The notes: a model not told the origin generated them from the sequence alone. Shown: positions 52,622 to 61,461, numbered from the stretch's first letter. The stretch: DNA of 64,000 nt from Pseudomonas benzenivorans (GCF_900100495.1 NZ_FNCT01000013.1:87445-151444), one strand, 5' to 3'. Numbers and translations are program-made.

Positions 52622-53977
52622 ATGAAACTACAGTTTCTAGGTGCCACCGGCACGGTGACCGGCTCCCGTTATCTCGTCACCGAAGGGACGACGCGGATCC
52701 TGGTCGACTGCGGGCTGTTCCAGGGGGTGAAGGCCTTGCGCCTGCGTAACTGGAAGCCCTTTCCGATCGACCCCGTCGACATCGACGCGATCGTGCTGAC
52801 CCACGCCCATCTCGACCACAGCGGCTATCTGCCGCGGTTGATCCGCGACGGCTTTTCCGGCCCGGTGTACTGCACGCCCGCCACGCGCGCCCTGGCCGAG
52901 ATCCTCTTGCCGGACAGTGGCAAGCTGCAGGAGGAGGACGCCGAGCGCGCCAACCGCTACGGTTACAGCAAGCACCACCCGGCCGAACCGCTGTACACGG
53001 AGCAGCAAGCCGAGCGTGCCCTGAAAGCGTTCGAGACGCGGGATTTCCACGATGCGTTCGACATCGGCAGCCTGCGCGTGCATTTCACCCCGGCCGGGCA
53101 CATCCTCGGCGCCGCCTGCGTGCACGTGGAGAACCGCGAGCGCAAGCTGTGTTTCAGCGGCGATCTCGGCCGCCCGAACGATCCGGTGATGCAGCCACCC
53201 GTGCCCATCGAGCGCGCCGACTACCTGGTGCTCGAGTCCACCTATGGCGACCGCCGCCACGCGGTGGTCGATGTCGCCGAGCAACTGGCGACCATCGTCA
53301 ACACCACGGTCGGCCGCGGTGGCACGGTCATGTTGCCGGCCTTCGCCGTCGGGCGGGCGCAGACGCTGTTGCACCTGCTGACCCAGTTGCGCGCCACGGG
53401 GCGCATACCGGCCGTGCCGTTCTACCTGGACAGCCCCATGGCCATCGACGTGACGCAGGTGATGTGCCGCTTCCGCGCCGAGCATCGGCTCAGCGAAGCC
53501 GAGTGCCATGCCTTGTGCGAGGGGGTCACTTACGTGCACAGCGGGCAGGACTCGCAGGCGCTCAGCGCCGACCCGTATCCGAAGATCATCATCGCCGGCG
53601 CCGGCATGCTCACCGGCGGGCGTATCCTGCACCACCTCAAGGCCCTCGGCGGCAACCATCGCCACACCTTGCTGATCGCCGGCTACCAGGCCGAAGGCAC
53701 GCGCGGCCATGCGCTGCTACAGGGTGCGCGCCGCCTGAAGATTCACGGCGACTACGTGCCGATCAACTGCCAGATCGAGGAAGTCGACAGCCTCTCCGCA
53801 CACGCCGACTATGCCGAGATCGGCGACTGGCTGAGCCACTTCGAGCAGCCGCCCCGCCAAGTCTTCCTGACCCACGGCGAACCGCTGGCCGCCGACAGCC
53901 AGCGCCGTTACCTGGAGGAACGCCTGGGTTGGAACGTCGCAGTTCCGGAAATGCTCGACGAGTTGGTCCTGGATTGA
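52622..53977 (+). CDS. MBL-fold beta-CASP metallo-hydrolase (RNA-processing type)
   Basis: 451 residues. Metallo-beta-lactamase motif LTHAHLDHSGYLP (HxHxDH), further ligands in TPAGHILGAA and FSGDLGRP, a beta-CASP region (LPAFAVGRAQTLLHLL, FYLDSPMAIDVT) and a C-terminal RMMBL segment (VDSLSAHADYAEI, VFLTHGEPLAADS). Family members are RNA exo/endonucleases related to CPSF-73/RNase J. It is complete and preceded by aggagaaaacatc. Confidence 0.88.
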   Translation: MKLQFLGATGTVTGSRYLVTEGTTRILVDCGLFQGVKALRLRNWKPFPIDPVDIDAIVLTHAHLDHSGYLPRLIRDGFSGPVYCTPATRALAEILLPDSGKLQEEDAERANRYGYSKHHPAEPLYTEQQAERALKAFETRDFHDAFDIGSLRVHFTPAGHILGAACVHVENRERKLCFSGDLGRPNDPVMQPPVPIERADYLVLESTYGDRRHAVVDVAEQLATIVNTTVGRGGTVMLPAFAVGRAQTLLHLLTQLRATGRIPAVPFYLDSPMAIDVTQVMCRFRAEHRLSEAECHALCEGVTYVHSGQDSQALSADPYPKIIIAGAGMLTGGRILHHLKALGGNHRHTLLIAGYQAEGTRGHALLQGARRLKIHGDYVPINCQIEEVDSLSAHADYAEIGDWLSHFEQPPRQVFLTHGEPLAADSQRRYLEERLGWNVAVPEMLDELVLD

Positions 53978-54050
53978 CAGCGCAAAGCAGCAAGGACTTG
54001 CGTCTCAGCCAGCGCGGCCAACCCGTAGTGGTTGACGCACAGGTGAGGAT

Positions 54051-55229
54051 ATGAAGGGCATGGAACTGGTGATCACGGCGCGCGAACCGTTTCAGGCGCG
54101 TGAAGTCGAGATGTGCGAACACAAGGGCATCGGTCATCCGGACAGCCTGTGCGATGGTGCCGCGGAAGCCGTGTCGCTGGCGCTCAACCGCGCGTACCTG
54201 CAAGCCTACGGACGCATCCAGCATTACAACGTCGACAAGGCCTTGCTGATCGGCGGCGAGAGCCTGCCGTGCTTTGGCGGTGGCCAGGTGTTGACGCCGA
54301 TGCGCCTGATCCTGTGCGGTCGAGCCAGTCCCTTGCCGGACGCCGGGCTGGCCGAATTGGTGCGGGGCGCTGCACACCGCTATCTGTGCGAAAACCTGCG
54401 CTGCGATCCGGCGCTGTTCGAAATCGAATGTGCGGTACGCACCGGCAGCCCCAATCTGCAGCAGGCATTCGCGCGCGGGATGTCCCACGCCTTGGCCAAC
54501 GACACCTCGTTCGGAGTCGGTTTCGCGCCATGCTCGCCCCTCGAGAAACAGGTGTTGCAACTGGGGACACTATTGCACTCGGCCGAGTTTCAAGCGCGAT
54601 TTCCGGCGGCGGGCGACGACTACAAGGTCATGGGCGCGCGGGTTGGCGACAGGATGATATTCACCATCGCGTTGGCGCTCATCGATCGGGAGATTCGCCA
54701 TGCAGCGGACTATTTTGTGATCAAGCAGGCGATTGCCGAGCACCTACGCGCGACCCTGGCAAGCCCCTGTGATCTCGCCATCAATACGCTCGACGATCCG
54801 AACGCGAGCGGTGTGGAAGGGATTTACCTGACCGTGTCCGGGTTGAGCGCAGAGCAGGGCGACGACGGCCAGGTCGGACGCGGCAACCGCATGAACGGCC
54901 TGATCACACCCTGCCGCAGCATGTCGCTTGAAGCCGTGGCAGGGAAGAACCCGGTTTCCCATGTCGGCAAGCTGTACAACGCGCTCGCGTGGGAAATGGC
55001 ACGCGCCATCATCGCCGAGGTCGAGGGCGTGGAAGAAGCCACGGTGCAACTATTGTCGCGCATCGGCCAGCCCGTCGACTGCCCGGCGCTGGTTGCTATC
55101 GAACTGGGCTGCCACGGTCCTTTGCGCGCGGCCATGCGCCAGGCGGTACAAAGCCTGGCGCATGCCTATCTGTCCGATATCGAGCGCACCGCTGCGTGTT
55201 TGGTGCGCGGCGATCTACCCGCCTTCTGA
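54051..55229 (+). CDS. Archaeal-type S-adenosylmethionine synthetase
   Basis: 392 residues. The active-site start EMCEHKGIGHPDSLCDGAAEA and segments YNVDKALLIGG, DTSFGVGFAPCSPLEK, VMGARVGDRM and GQVGRGNRMNGLITPCRSMSLEA follow the archaeal MAT family, not bacterial MetK. It would make S-adenosylmethionine from methionine and ATP. Its presence in a metal/stress island beside an archaeal-type phosphorylase is unusual. Start ATG 54051, or 54060 (MELVITAR), which is better spaced from gtgagg. Confidence 0.85.
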   Translation: MKGMELVITAREPFQAREVEMCEHKGIGHPDSLCDGAAEAVSLALNRAYLQAYGRIQHYNVDKALLIGGESLPCFGGGQVLTPMRLILCGRASPLPDAGLAELVRGAAHRYLCENLRCDPALFEIECAVRTGSPNLQQAFARGMSHALANDTSFGVGFAPCSPLEKQVLQLGTLLHSAEFQARFPAAGDDYKVMGARVGDRMIFTIALALIDREIRHAADYFVIKQAIAEHLRATLASPCDLAINTLDDPNASGVEGIYLTVSGLSAEQGDDGQVGRGNRMNGLITPCRSMSLEAVAGKNPVSHVGKLYNALAWEMARAIIAEVEGVEEATVQLLSRIGQPVDCPALVAIELGCHGPLRAAMRQAVQSLAHAYLSDIERTAACLVRGDLPAF

Positions 55230-55531
55230 TGGAAGTGGTGCGCACCACGGAACCCAGGATGAGGCCTGGATACGCTGAGTTCGGCGCACCCTCTGAGAGG
55301 ACCACCAGGCGGTCGGGTAGCTCGTTGCGTTCATGGGTGGCAGGGAGGTACTCGCTGAGCAGCGCTCTGCAGGCCGCGAAGATCTGCATGCCACTGCGGC
55401 TATCGGGCCTGAGCGGACAGGCTTGCCAAGACTGACTCGAAGGCTATCGTTTAATCGTCCGACATGGATTTTTCTCCTGCTATGAAGTGCTTAACCACAC
55501 CGTATCGGCGGGGCGTGCTCAAGGAGACATC
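55230..55531. other. Gap before the UbiB-like gene
   Basis: About 300 bp. On the minus strand an open frame near 55389-55260 reads MQIFAACRALLSEYLPATHE... and could be a gene remnant, but I recognise no family and no ribosome site. No terminator with a T-run was seen. The aaggag site for the next gene is at 55521. Confidence 0.35.
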
Positions 55532-57124
55532 GTGTCCGGTCTGAAAAGGCTGCTGCAGATCGCCTTCACCATCGGTGCTTATCTGTTCTGGTGGCTGTTG
55601 GTGCGCCTGCACCTGTGGCGTGCCGCGATGACGCCCGCGCAACGCCTGCGTTGCACGCTCGAGCGGCTAGGTACTGCCTTCGTCAAGCTCGGTCAGGGAT
55701 TGAGTCTGCACCGCGATTTGTTGCCTGAGGAGTACATCCGCGAGCTGCAAAGCCTGCAGGACCGGGTCGCGCCGTTTGCCAACGAAATCGCCGCGCGCGA
55801 GGTGGAGAGCGCTCTGGGCCAGCCGATCGCCGAGCTGTTCGCCGAACTCGAGCCGCACCCATTGGCGGCGGGCTCGATTGCGCAAGTGCATAAGGCGCGG
55901 ATGCGCGACGGTCGTCGGGTCATCGTGAAGATCCGCCGGCCATGCATCAAGGAAGAGATCGATCGCGACATGCGCTTGTTGCGCGGGGTGATGCGCGTGC
56001 TGCTCGCACTTTCGCCGTGGCTGCGACGCTATGAGCCACTCACCATCATCGACGAGATCTGGACCAACCTGCGCAAGGAAACCGACTTTCGCAAGGAGGC
56101 ACACCAGATCACCTATTTTGTCGATGCCTTCCAGGGCTCAGACAGCGTGTACGTGCCGGCGCTGATCGACGGGCTCTATTCCGAGTCGGTACTGGTGCAG
56201 GAACTGAGTAGCGGCCGGCGCGTGGACGATCCATCGATAGGGGAGGAGGGCGCGCGGCTGGCACAGGCGTTCGTGGCAGCCTATCTCCAGCAGATATTCG
56301 TCATGGGGGTGTTTCATGGCGACCCGCATCCGGGCAATTTGTTCGTCATGCAGGACGGGAAGCTCTGCTTCCACGACTTCGGCATCGTCGGGGTGCTGAA
56401 CCCGCGCATGCGCCGCCATCTCGCGGCGTTCCTGCTGGCCTTCGTGCACCAGGACGCTGAGTGGCTGCTCGACGCCGCAGTGGAGCTGGGGTTGCTCGCG
56501 GGTGAGTTGAAACGCGACGAGTTCCGCCAGGGGTTGCAGGAGATCATCGAAGAGTTTACCGGGCTGCCGCTCAAGGACTGGTCGCTCGCGGAGGTATTCT
56601 TGCGCGTCGTCCGTCTTGGGCAGGGGCGCCATGTGCGCCTCCCTCACAACTTGCTGGTGCTGATGCGGGCGATGACGCTGATGGAAAACGCCGTGCGCAG
56701 TCTCGACCCGGAGTTCAATCTGGTGGCCGGCTTACTCGCCAACGCCGAGGCCGTGCTCAAATCCACCGCTGGCGCTGGCGCCGAAAGTGGATGGAGTCGG
56801 CTGCGCTTCGAAATGGCCTCCGGCGCGCACGAACTGCCGGCCGATTTCGGCGCCCTGATCCATCGCCTGCGCGCCAATGGCCTCGAGCTTCGCTTACAGC
56901 ATCATGGCCTGGATCAACTCGAAGGACATATCGATCGCGCCAGCAATCGCGTGGCCTTGGCGCTCGTGACGCTTGGCCTCTACATCGCCGCCTCGCTGCT
57001 GATGCTGCACTCCATCGGACCGCGCCTCGGGGAGATACCGTTGCTCGCGGCGGGGGGCTATGCGTTGGCGTTATGGTTCACCCTGCGCCTGTCGCGGGGA
57101 ATATCCCATTCCGGGAGACTCTGA
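55532..57124 (+). CDS. UbiB/ADCK (ABC1) family atypical kinase-like protein
   Basis: 530 residues. KxGQ motif (FVKLGQGLSLHRDLLP), Ala-rich loop (AAGSIAQVHKARM), catalytic loop VFHGDPHPGNLFV and DFG (FHDFGIVG), plus two C-terminal transmembrane helices. UbiB proteins support ubiquinone synthesis as ATPases. This copy lies outside a ubi operon, so it is an extra paralogue of unknown role. GTG start with aaggag five bases upstream; an ATG 15 codons earlier lacks a site. Confidence 0.85.
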   Translation: MSGLKRLLQIAFTIGAYLFWWLLVRLHLWRAAMTPAQRLRCTLERLGTAFVKLGQGLSLHRDLLPEEYIRELQSLQDRVAPFANEIAAREVESALGQPIAELFAELEPHPLAAGSIAQVHKARMRDGRRVIVKIRRPCIKEEIDRDMRLLRGVMRVLLALSPWLRRYEPLTIIDEIWTNLRKETDFRKEAHQITYFVDAFQGSDSVYVPALIDGLYSESVLVQELSSGRRVDDPSIGEEGARLAQAFVAAYLQQIFVMGVFHGDPHPGNLFVMQDGKLCFHDFGIVGVLNPRMRRHLAAFLLAFVHQDAEWLLDAAVELGLLAGELKRDEFRQGLQEIIEEFTGLPLKDWSLAEVFLRVVRLGQGRHVRLPHNLLVLMRAMTLMENAVRSLDPEFNLVAGLLANAEAVLKSTAGAGAESGWSRLRFEMASGAHELPADFGALIHRLRANGLELRLQHHGLDQLEGHIDRASNRVALALVTLGLYIAASLLMLHSIGPRLGEIPLLAAGGYALALWFTLRLSRGISHSGRL

Positions 57125-57360
57125 TGGCGATACATGACAGCAGGCAGCCGCTTACCCTCTTTCCGTGGCGCCATTGGCCTCGCGATGGGCAGGAAGCGCT
57201 GCTCGGGCCCGAGCAATTCCTGGCCGACTATAATCGTGCAGACGGTCCTAGTGTCGAGCAGGGATTCGCTGGCGATCCTCGGTGGCATCGAGGTGATCCG
57301 CACCCAGATCGTCTATTTTCTGAACCTGGAATCGCGCCAGGGAGCAGAGACAGCAGGTGA
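57124..57360 (+). CDS. Possible short or truncated gene after ubiB-like
   Basis: 78 codons, MAIHDSRQPLTLFPWRHWPR..., whose ATG shares one base with the UbiB-like stop. The N-terminal third looks protein-like and the rest is low in recognisable structure. Another frame at its 3' end reads SRDSLAILGGIEVIRTQIVYFLN, which hints at a frameshift. Function unknown; it may be a remnant. No other gene lies between here and 57443. Confidence 0.3.
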   Translation: MAIHDSRQPLTLFPWRHWPRDGQEALLGPEQFLADYNRADGPSVEQGFAGDPRWHRGDPHPDRLFSEPGIAPGSRDSR

Positions 57361-57442
57361 CTTGGCCGTGGCTTGAGCTTGGCAAAGCGCGCCACGGAAT
57401 CGTCCACGCTGTGAAATGCCGATATTCAGAAAGGAGCGTTTC

Positions 57443-58492
57443 ATGGACGCCGATAAAGCGTTGACCGACGCGGAAAAGCGAACCCGTGTATTTTTCGTCA
57501 GCACCGCCTTCGTGCTGCTGTCGATCATCATCATTGCACTGGTCTATCTCGCCACCGGTACCACCACCGCGGCAACCGCGACGCTATCCTTCGCCGGCGG
57601 GGTGTCCAACATCTTCCTGCCCTGTACCTTGCCGCTGGCTTTCGTCATCGTGCCCATGAGCATGGGCCAGGGCTATCGCAAGGGTCTGATGATGGCCGTG
57701 TTGTTTGGTCTGGGGTTGACCATCACCCTGGGATTCTACGGGGTCGCCTCGGCCGTTCTCGGCGAGTATCTGGGGTTGGATCAGGCCACCCGCATCATGT
57801 ATGTGATCGCCGGGATCGCGGCGCTGCTGTTCGGACTGTCTGAACTCAAGTTGATCTCTTTATCGCTCCCGGCCTACACGCGTACGCCGAAGTTCATCGA
57901 GGAGCGTTCGGATTACTTGAAGGTGTTTTTCCTCGGGCTGTTTCTGGGCAATGCCGGCGTGGGCTGCCCCAACCCCATCACCTATGTGCTGTTGGTCTAT
58001 GTCGCCAGCACCGGCAGCCTGTGGGATGGCTTCTGGCTGATGGGGATCAACGGGGTCGGCCGCGCCCTGCCGCTGATCTTCTTGTCCGTGCTGGGCATTC
58101 TGGGGGTGAATGCCCTGCCGGGTTTACTCAAAAGAAAGATCACTGTCGATAAGCTCGTTGGATGGTCGTTGGTGGCGCTGGCTTCATTCATCACCCTGAA
58201 CGGCCTTTTCAGCCATTACTGGTATGAGGCCTCTTTCTTCCATGAAGGATTGAATATGCTCGCCGAAAAGGTCGGGGGGGAACGCCTCGCCGAGGCGGCC
58301 ATTGAAATGCAGGAAGAAGAGATATTTTTGATCGGATGGGCGCCGTGGGCGAATCTGGGGCTGATGCTGGGAACCTTGTTCTGGTTCTGGTGGAAGAACG
58401 GCAAGCAGCTCAGCAAAGAGGTGGTCGTGGTGCTGGTCATCTATACCCTTTGGGGCCTGGCTGTAATGCCCTTCGGGGTCCCGGCCATGTAA
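57443..58492 (+). CDS. CcdA/DsbD-like transmembrane thiol-reductant transporter
   Basis: 349 residues with about nine helices. Paired single cysteines in two related helices (NIFLPCTLPLAF, C61, and NAGVGCPNPITYV, C175) are the redox pair of CcdA-type proteins. They pass electrons from cytoplasmic thioredoxin to the periplasm. aaaggag precedes the ATG at 57443. It is followed by a periplasmic protein, an HMA protein and a mini-thioredoxin, which suggests a self-contained redox/metal unit. Confidence 0.82.
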   Translation: MDADKALTDAEKRTRVFFVSTAFVLLSIIIIALVYLATGTTTAATATLSFAGGVSNIFLPCTLPLAFVIVPMSMGQGYRKGLMMAVLFGLGLTITLGFYGVASAVLGEYLGLDQATRIMYVIAGIAALLFGLSELKLISLSLPAYTRTPKFIEERSDYLKVFFLGLFLGNAGVGCPNPITYVLLVYVASTGSLWDGFWLMGINGVGRALPLIFLSVLGILGVNALPGLLKRKITVDKLVGWSLVALASFITLNGLFSHYWYEASFFHEGLNMLAEKVGGERLAEAAIEMQEEEIFLIGWAPWANLGLMLGTLFWFWWKNGKQLSKEVVVVLVIYTLWGLAVMPFGVPAM

Positions 58493-58553
58493 TGACCCCT
58501 AGCGAATGAGAGCAGGGCATCGAAGTTCGGGCCACAAACCAGTGGAGATGGAA

Positions 58554-58985
58554 ATGTTCCGTATTTCATTCAGAACCCTATTGTTTCTCGCCACCGCTAT
58601 GGCCATGAGCGGTCTAGTCTGGGCGCACTCGGAATCGGAGCTGGCCAAACGCACACCGCCTCACGGCGGCCTGCTCGCCTCTGCAGGCGCTTACGACGTG
58701 GAACTGGTGCTGACGCCAGACCGGGTGCACGTCTATTTAACCGACCATCTCGACCAGCCGGTGAGTATCCAGGGGATCAGCGGCACGGCCAATTTGCGGG
58801 TGAAGGGCGAAAAGGCCCAGAGAGTACAGTTACGGGGAGTGGACGACCGCCTGGAAGGCGCCGCTGACATACCCGTTGATGCGCCAGTCACGGTGTTGAT
58901 CATGCTCAACGTCGACGGCACTGAACAACTGGTTCCTTATGCCTGGCCCGCCGGCGGACCGAAACCCAAGCCCGAGGGGCGCTGA
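58554..58985 (+). CDS. Small exported protein, paralogue of 37128-37499
   Basis: 143 residues. Signal peptide (about 1-22, GLVWA|HSE), then TPPHGGLLASAGAYDVELVLTP and VYLTDHLDQPVSIQGISG, aligned with the protein at 37128 (HGG..., VYLSNHGEPMNAQGASG). A conserved HGG and a second His could bind metal. ggag lies before the ATG at 58554; an ATG two codons upstream is less well placed. Confidence 0.72.
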   Translation: MFRISFRTLLFLATAMAMSGLVWAHSESELAKRTPPHGGLLASAGAYDVELVLTPDRVHVYLTDHLDQPVSIQGISGTANLRVKGEKAQRVQLRGVDDRLEGAADIPVDAPVTVLIMLNVDGTEQLVPYAWPAGGPKPKPEGR

Positions 58986-59104
58986 GGCATTGATGCGATG
59001 TCAGGGCGTGAATTGGAAAGAACGAACATCATGCTTGAGGCGCCATTCATGTTCCGGATCGGCATCTTTTCGGCTATTTGCTGGAAATTTCTCAGGAGGG
59101 TGCA

Positions 59105-59326
59105 ATGGCCATCGTAAGAAAAGAATTCATCGTGGAGGGTATGCACTGCGGTATGTGCGCCGTCTCGACCGGCATGCTGCTCAAGACCGTGACGGGCGTG
59201 AGGTTCGCGCTAGCGGACTACGCCACGCGCAGCGCGGAGATTGAGTACGACGATACCCAGGTCGGCCTGACACAACTGAATCAGGCGCTGGAAGGGTTGG
59301 GGTACCGACTGGAGGAGCGGTCATGA
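59105..59326 (+). CDS. Heavy-metal-associated (HMA) domain protein
   Basis: 73 residues forming one ferredoxin-like HMA domain with metal site EGMHCGMCAVS (CxxC). It is a cytoplasmic metal chaperone or carrier, as for CopZ/MerP-like proteins, but with no signal peptide. An excellent aggagg is five bases before the ATG. It overlaps the thioredoxin gene by 4 bp. Confidence 0.85.
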   Translation: MAIVRKEFIVEGMHCGMCAVSTGMLLKTVTGVRFALADYATRSAEIEYDDTQVGLTQLNQALEGLGYRLEERS

Positions 59327-59577
59327 TCGACATTCTCTTCATCACGGTTCCCAATTGTGTCCAATGCGCCAAGGCGAAAAGGGTGATCGAGAAGGTGCAG
59401 CCGGATTTCCCCGACCTGAAGGTGGAGTACATCGACGTGACGCAGCACCCGGAGATATTGCAGCAATATCAGGTCTTGTCGGCGCCGGGCATCGTGATCA
59501 ACGGCAAGCTCCAGTACACCGGGGGACTCGACGAAACAGCCTTTCGCGAACAGCTTGGAAAGTTGTCCGGCGGATGA
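59323..59577 (+). CDS. Mini-thioredoxin / glutaredoxin-like protein
   Basis: 84 residues. Redox site VPNCVQCAKAK (CxxC) and cis-Pro region LSAPGIVINGKL, close to small thioredoxin-fold proteins such as archaeal mini-thioredoxins. It is cytoplasmic. The overlap with the HMA gene suggests the two act together, perhaps with the CcdA-like protein upstream. Confidence 0.82.
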   Translation: MIDILFITVPNCVQCAKAKRVIEKVQPDFPDLKVEYIDVTQHPEILQQYQVLSAPGIVINGKLQYTGGLDETAFREQLGKLSGG

Positions 59578-59988
59578 TCTGTCGAGCAACATCGCTATCT
59601 CAATGACATCAATGGCCTGAGCAGCTTTCATGGGCTCAATCGACCGATCGAAGACCATTCGAATCAAATACCTTACGTGGCGATCAGCCAATTCGCCTGG
59701 ACCCTCAAGTGTTTCTAAGAGGTGGCGTTTGCCCTTGGCGGTGGCGAAGGGGCTAATCCCCCATTGTCAGTGCTCGCCAGAAGCAGAGGCCAGGCCGCGA
59801 GGGGCAACTTCTGTTTGGGGGATGCCTCCCGGCGCCATGTTTGGCCGTATGCCCATGGCCAGCGTGCTGCGGATGGGCGCGCGGGGGCGCCGAGAGCTTG
59901 TTTCTGGCAGCGCAAACCAACGCGACAGTGTGACCTGTTTGCTGGGACCGCATGCACCGTGGCTCATGCCTGGCCTCCCCGAAATCGC
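59578..59988. other. Gap between the mini-thioredoxin and multicopper oxidase genes
   Basis: About 410 bp where two genes converge. Short frames on both strands were inspected. One on the minus strand around 59691-59580 reads RHVRYLIRMVFDRSIEPMK and could be the trace of a lost gene, but no start or family is clear. Nothing else seen. Confidence 0.4.
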
Positions 59989-61461
59989 TCAGACGTCGTA
60001 TTCGACAGTCGTCATCATGCCGGCGGCCATGTGGTAGAGATGATGGCAATGCAGCGCCCATTTGCCCGGATTGACTGCGTCGAAGGCGATCGTCAGGTCG
60101 CCGCGGGCCGGTACCAGCACGGTGTCGCGCAGCGCGCCGGGGATCCGTTGCCCGTCGATCGCGACGACCTGGAAATGGTGACCGTGCAGATGCATCGGAT
60201 GCGCCATGCTGCTGCGGTTGGCGAAGGTGATTTCGACCCGCTCGCCCTCGCGCACTCGTAGCGGCGTGTGCGCCCCATGCAGCGCGCCGTTGAGCAGCCA
60301 CTTGTAGCCGGGGGCCTCGGTGATTTCCACCCCATGGCTCCGGTCCGCGGCGCGCGACGCGAGCGGGCGGGCGGCACGCAGGCGCCGCTCGAGGTCGAGG
60401 CCCACCGGCGTGACGGCCTGCCGGGCCTCGCCGGGATGCTTGGGTATGGTCGCGTTGCGCGTGGCCAGCACGAAGCCGGTGCGCGCGCGCTCGCCCTCGC
60501 GCACGGCGAACACCGGCCAGGCGCCTTCTTGCGCTGGCAGATCGAGCAAGATGTCCAGGCGTTGCCCCATGGCGAACTCGAAGCGCTGCCCCGAGACCGG
60601 CACGACCGGCATTCCGTCGACCGCGATGAGGCGGCCTTCGAGCTGATCGAGGTCGATCCAGAAGGCCGTGGCCGTCGCCCCGTTGATCAAGCGCAAACGC
60701 ACGCGCGCGCCGCGTTCGACGCGGAACACCTGGGGGTCGTCCAGGTTGCGATCATTGGCGAGGAAGGCGTCGTACTCGACGTCGTGCAGGTGAACCCTGC
60801 CGGGCTCAGCGCTACCGTGGCCGGCAGCATGGCCGCCCTCCGTAACGCGATCCATCGAAGCGGAACCCGAATGGGCCGCACCATGGGCGGTATTCCCGCC
60901 GGCGCCGAGTCCCGCGAGGATCTCCAGCGGGTCGCGGAAAGTGAAGTCGTGGAACAGTACGACGACCTCCTGCACGTCATCGGCTGCCTCGGCAGGATCG
61001 CGCACGATCAGCGGGGCGGCCAGCAACTGCTGTTCTGTGAGGCCATGATGCGAGTGCATCCAGTTGGTGCCGGGCAGCTCGAGCGGAAAGTCGTAGGCGT
61101 AGCTCGCCCCGCGCGCGAGCGGTGCCTGGGACAAACCAGGCACGCCGTCTTGTTGCCAGGGCGGGGTCAGGCCGTGCCAGTGGATCAGGGTCTCCTGGCC
61201 GAGCCGATTCTCCAGGCGGACGCGGAAACGCCGGCCGGCATCGGTGATCAGGCCGTGTGTGCCGTCAGCCTGGGTCAGGCCGTAGACCCTGGCCGCGCGG
61301 CCGTTCACCTCGATCGTGCGCGTGCCGACCCGGAGAGTGGTCGCGTCAGCCTGATGCGCGGCGAAGGTCGCGCCCCGCGGGATCAGGATCGACGGGATCG
61401 CGCCGAGCAGGGCGGCGGCGGCAGTCGATGACAGGAACTGACGGCGGGTAAAGGTTCGCAT
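59989..61461 (-). CDS. TAT-exported multicopper oxidase (CopA-like)
   Basis: 490 residues. Twin-arginine signal (TRRQFLSSTAAAALLGA). The four copper-ligand blocks are complete: HWHGLTPPW, MHSHHGLTEQ, HPMHLHGHHF and HCHHLYHMAAGM. A His-rich insertion (about 190-225) may hold extra copper, as in periplasmic CopA/CueO copper oxidases. aggaga precedes the ATG. No CopB or copC gene is seen next to it. Confidence 0.9.
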   Translation of the reverse strand: MRTFTRRQFLSSTAAAALLGAIPSILIPRGATFAAHQADATTLRVGTRTIEVNGRAARVYGLTQADGTHGLITDAGRRFRVRLENRLGQETLIHWHGLTPPWQQDGVPGLSQAPLARGASYAYDFPLELPGTNWMHSHHGLTEQQLLAAPLIVRDPAEAADDVQEVVVLFHDFTFRDPLEILAGLGAGGNTAHGAAHSGSASMDRVTEGGHAAGHGSAEPGRVHLHDVEYDAFLANDRNLDDPQVFRVERGARVRLRLINGATATAFWIDLDQLEGRLIAVDGMPVVPVSGQRFEFAMGQRLDILLDLPAQEGAWPVFAVREGERARTGFVLATRNATIPKHPGEARQAVTPVGLDLERRLRAARPLASRAADRSHGVEITEAPGYKWLLNGALHGAHTPLRVREGERVEITFANRSSMAHPMHLHGHHFQVVAIDGQRIPGALRDTVLVPARGDLTIAFDAVNPGKWALHCHHLYHMAAGMMTTVEYDV

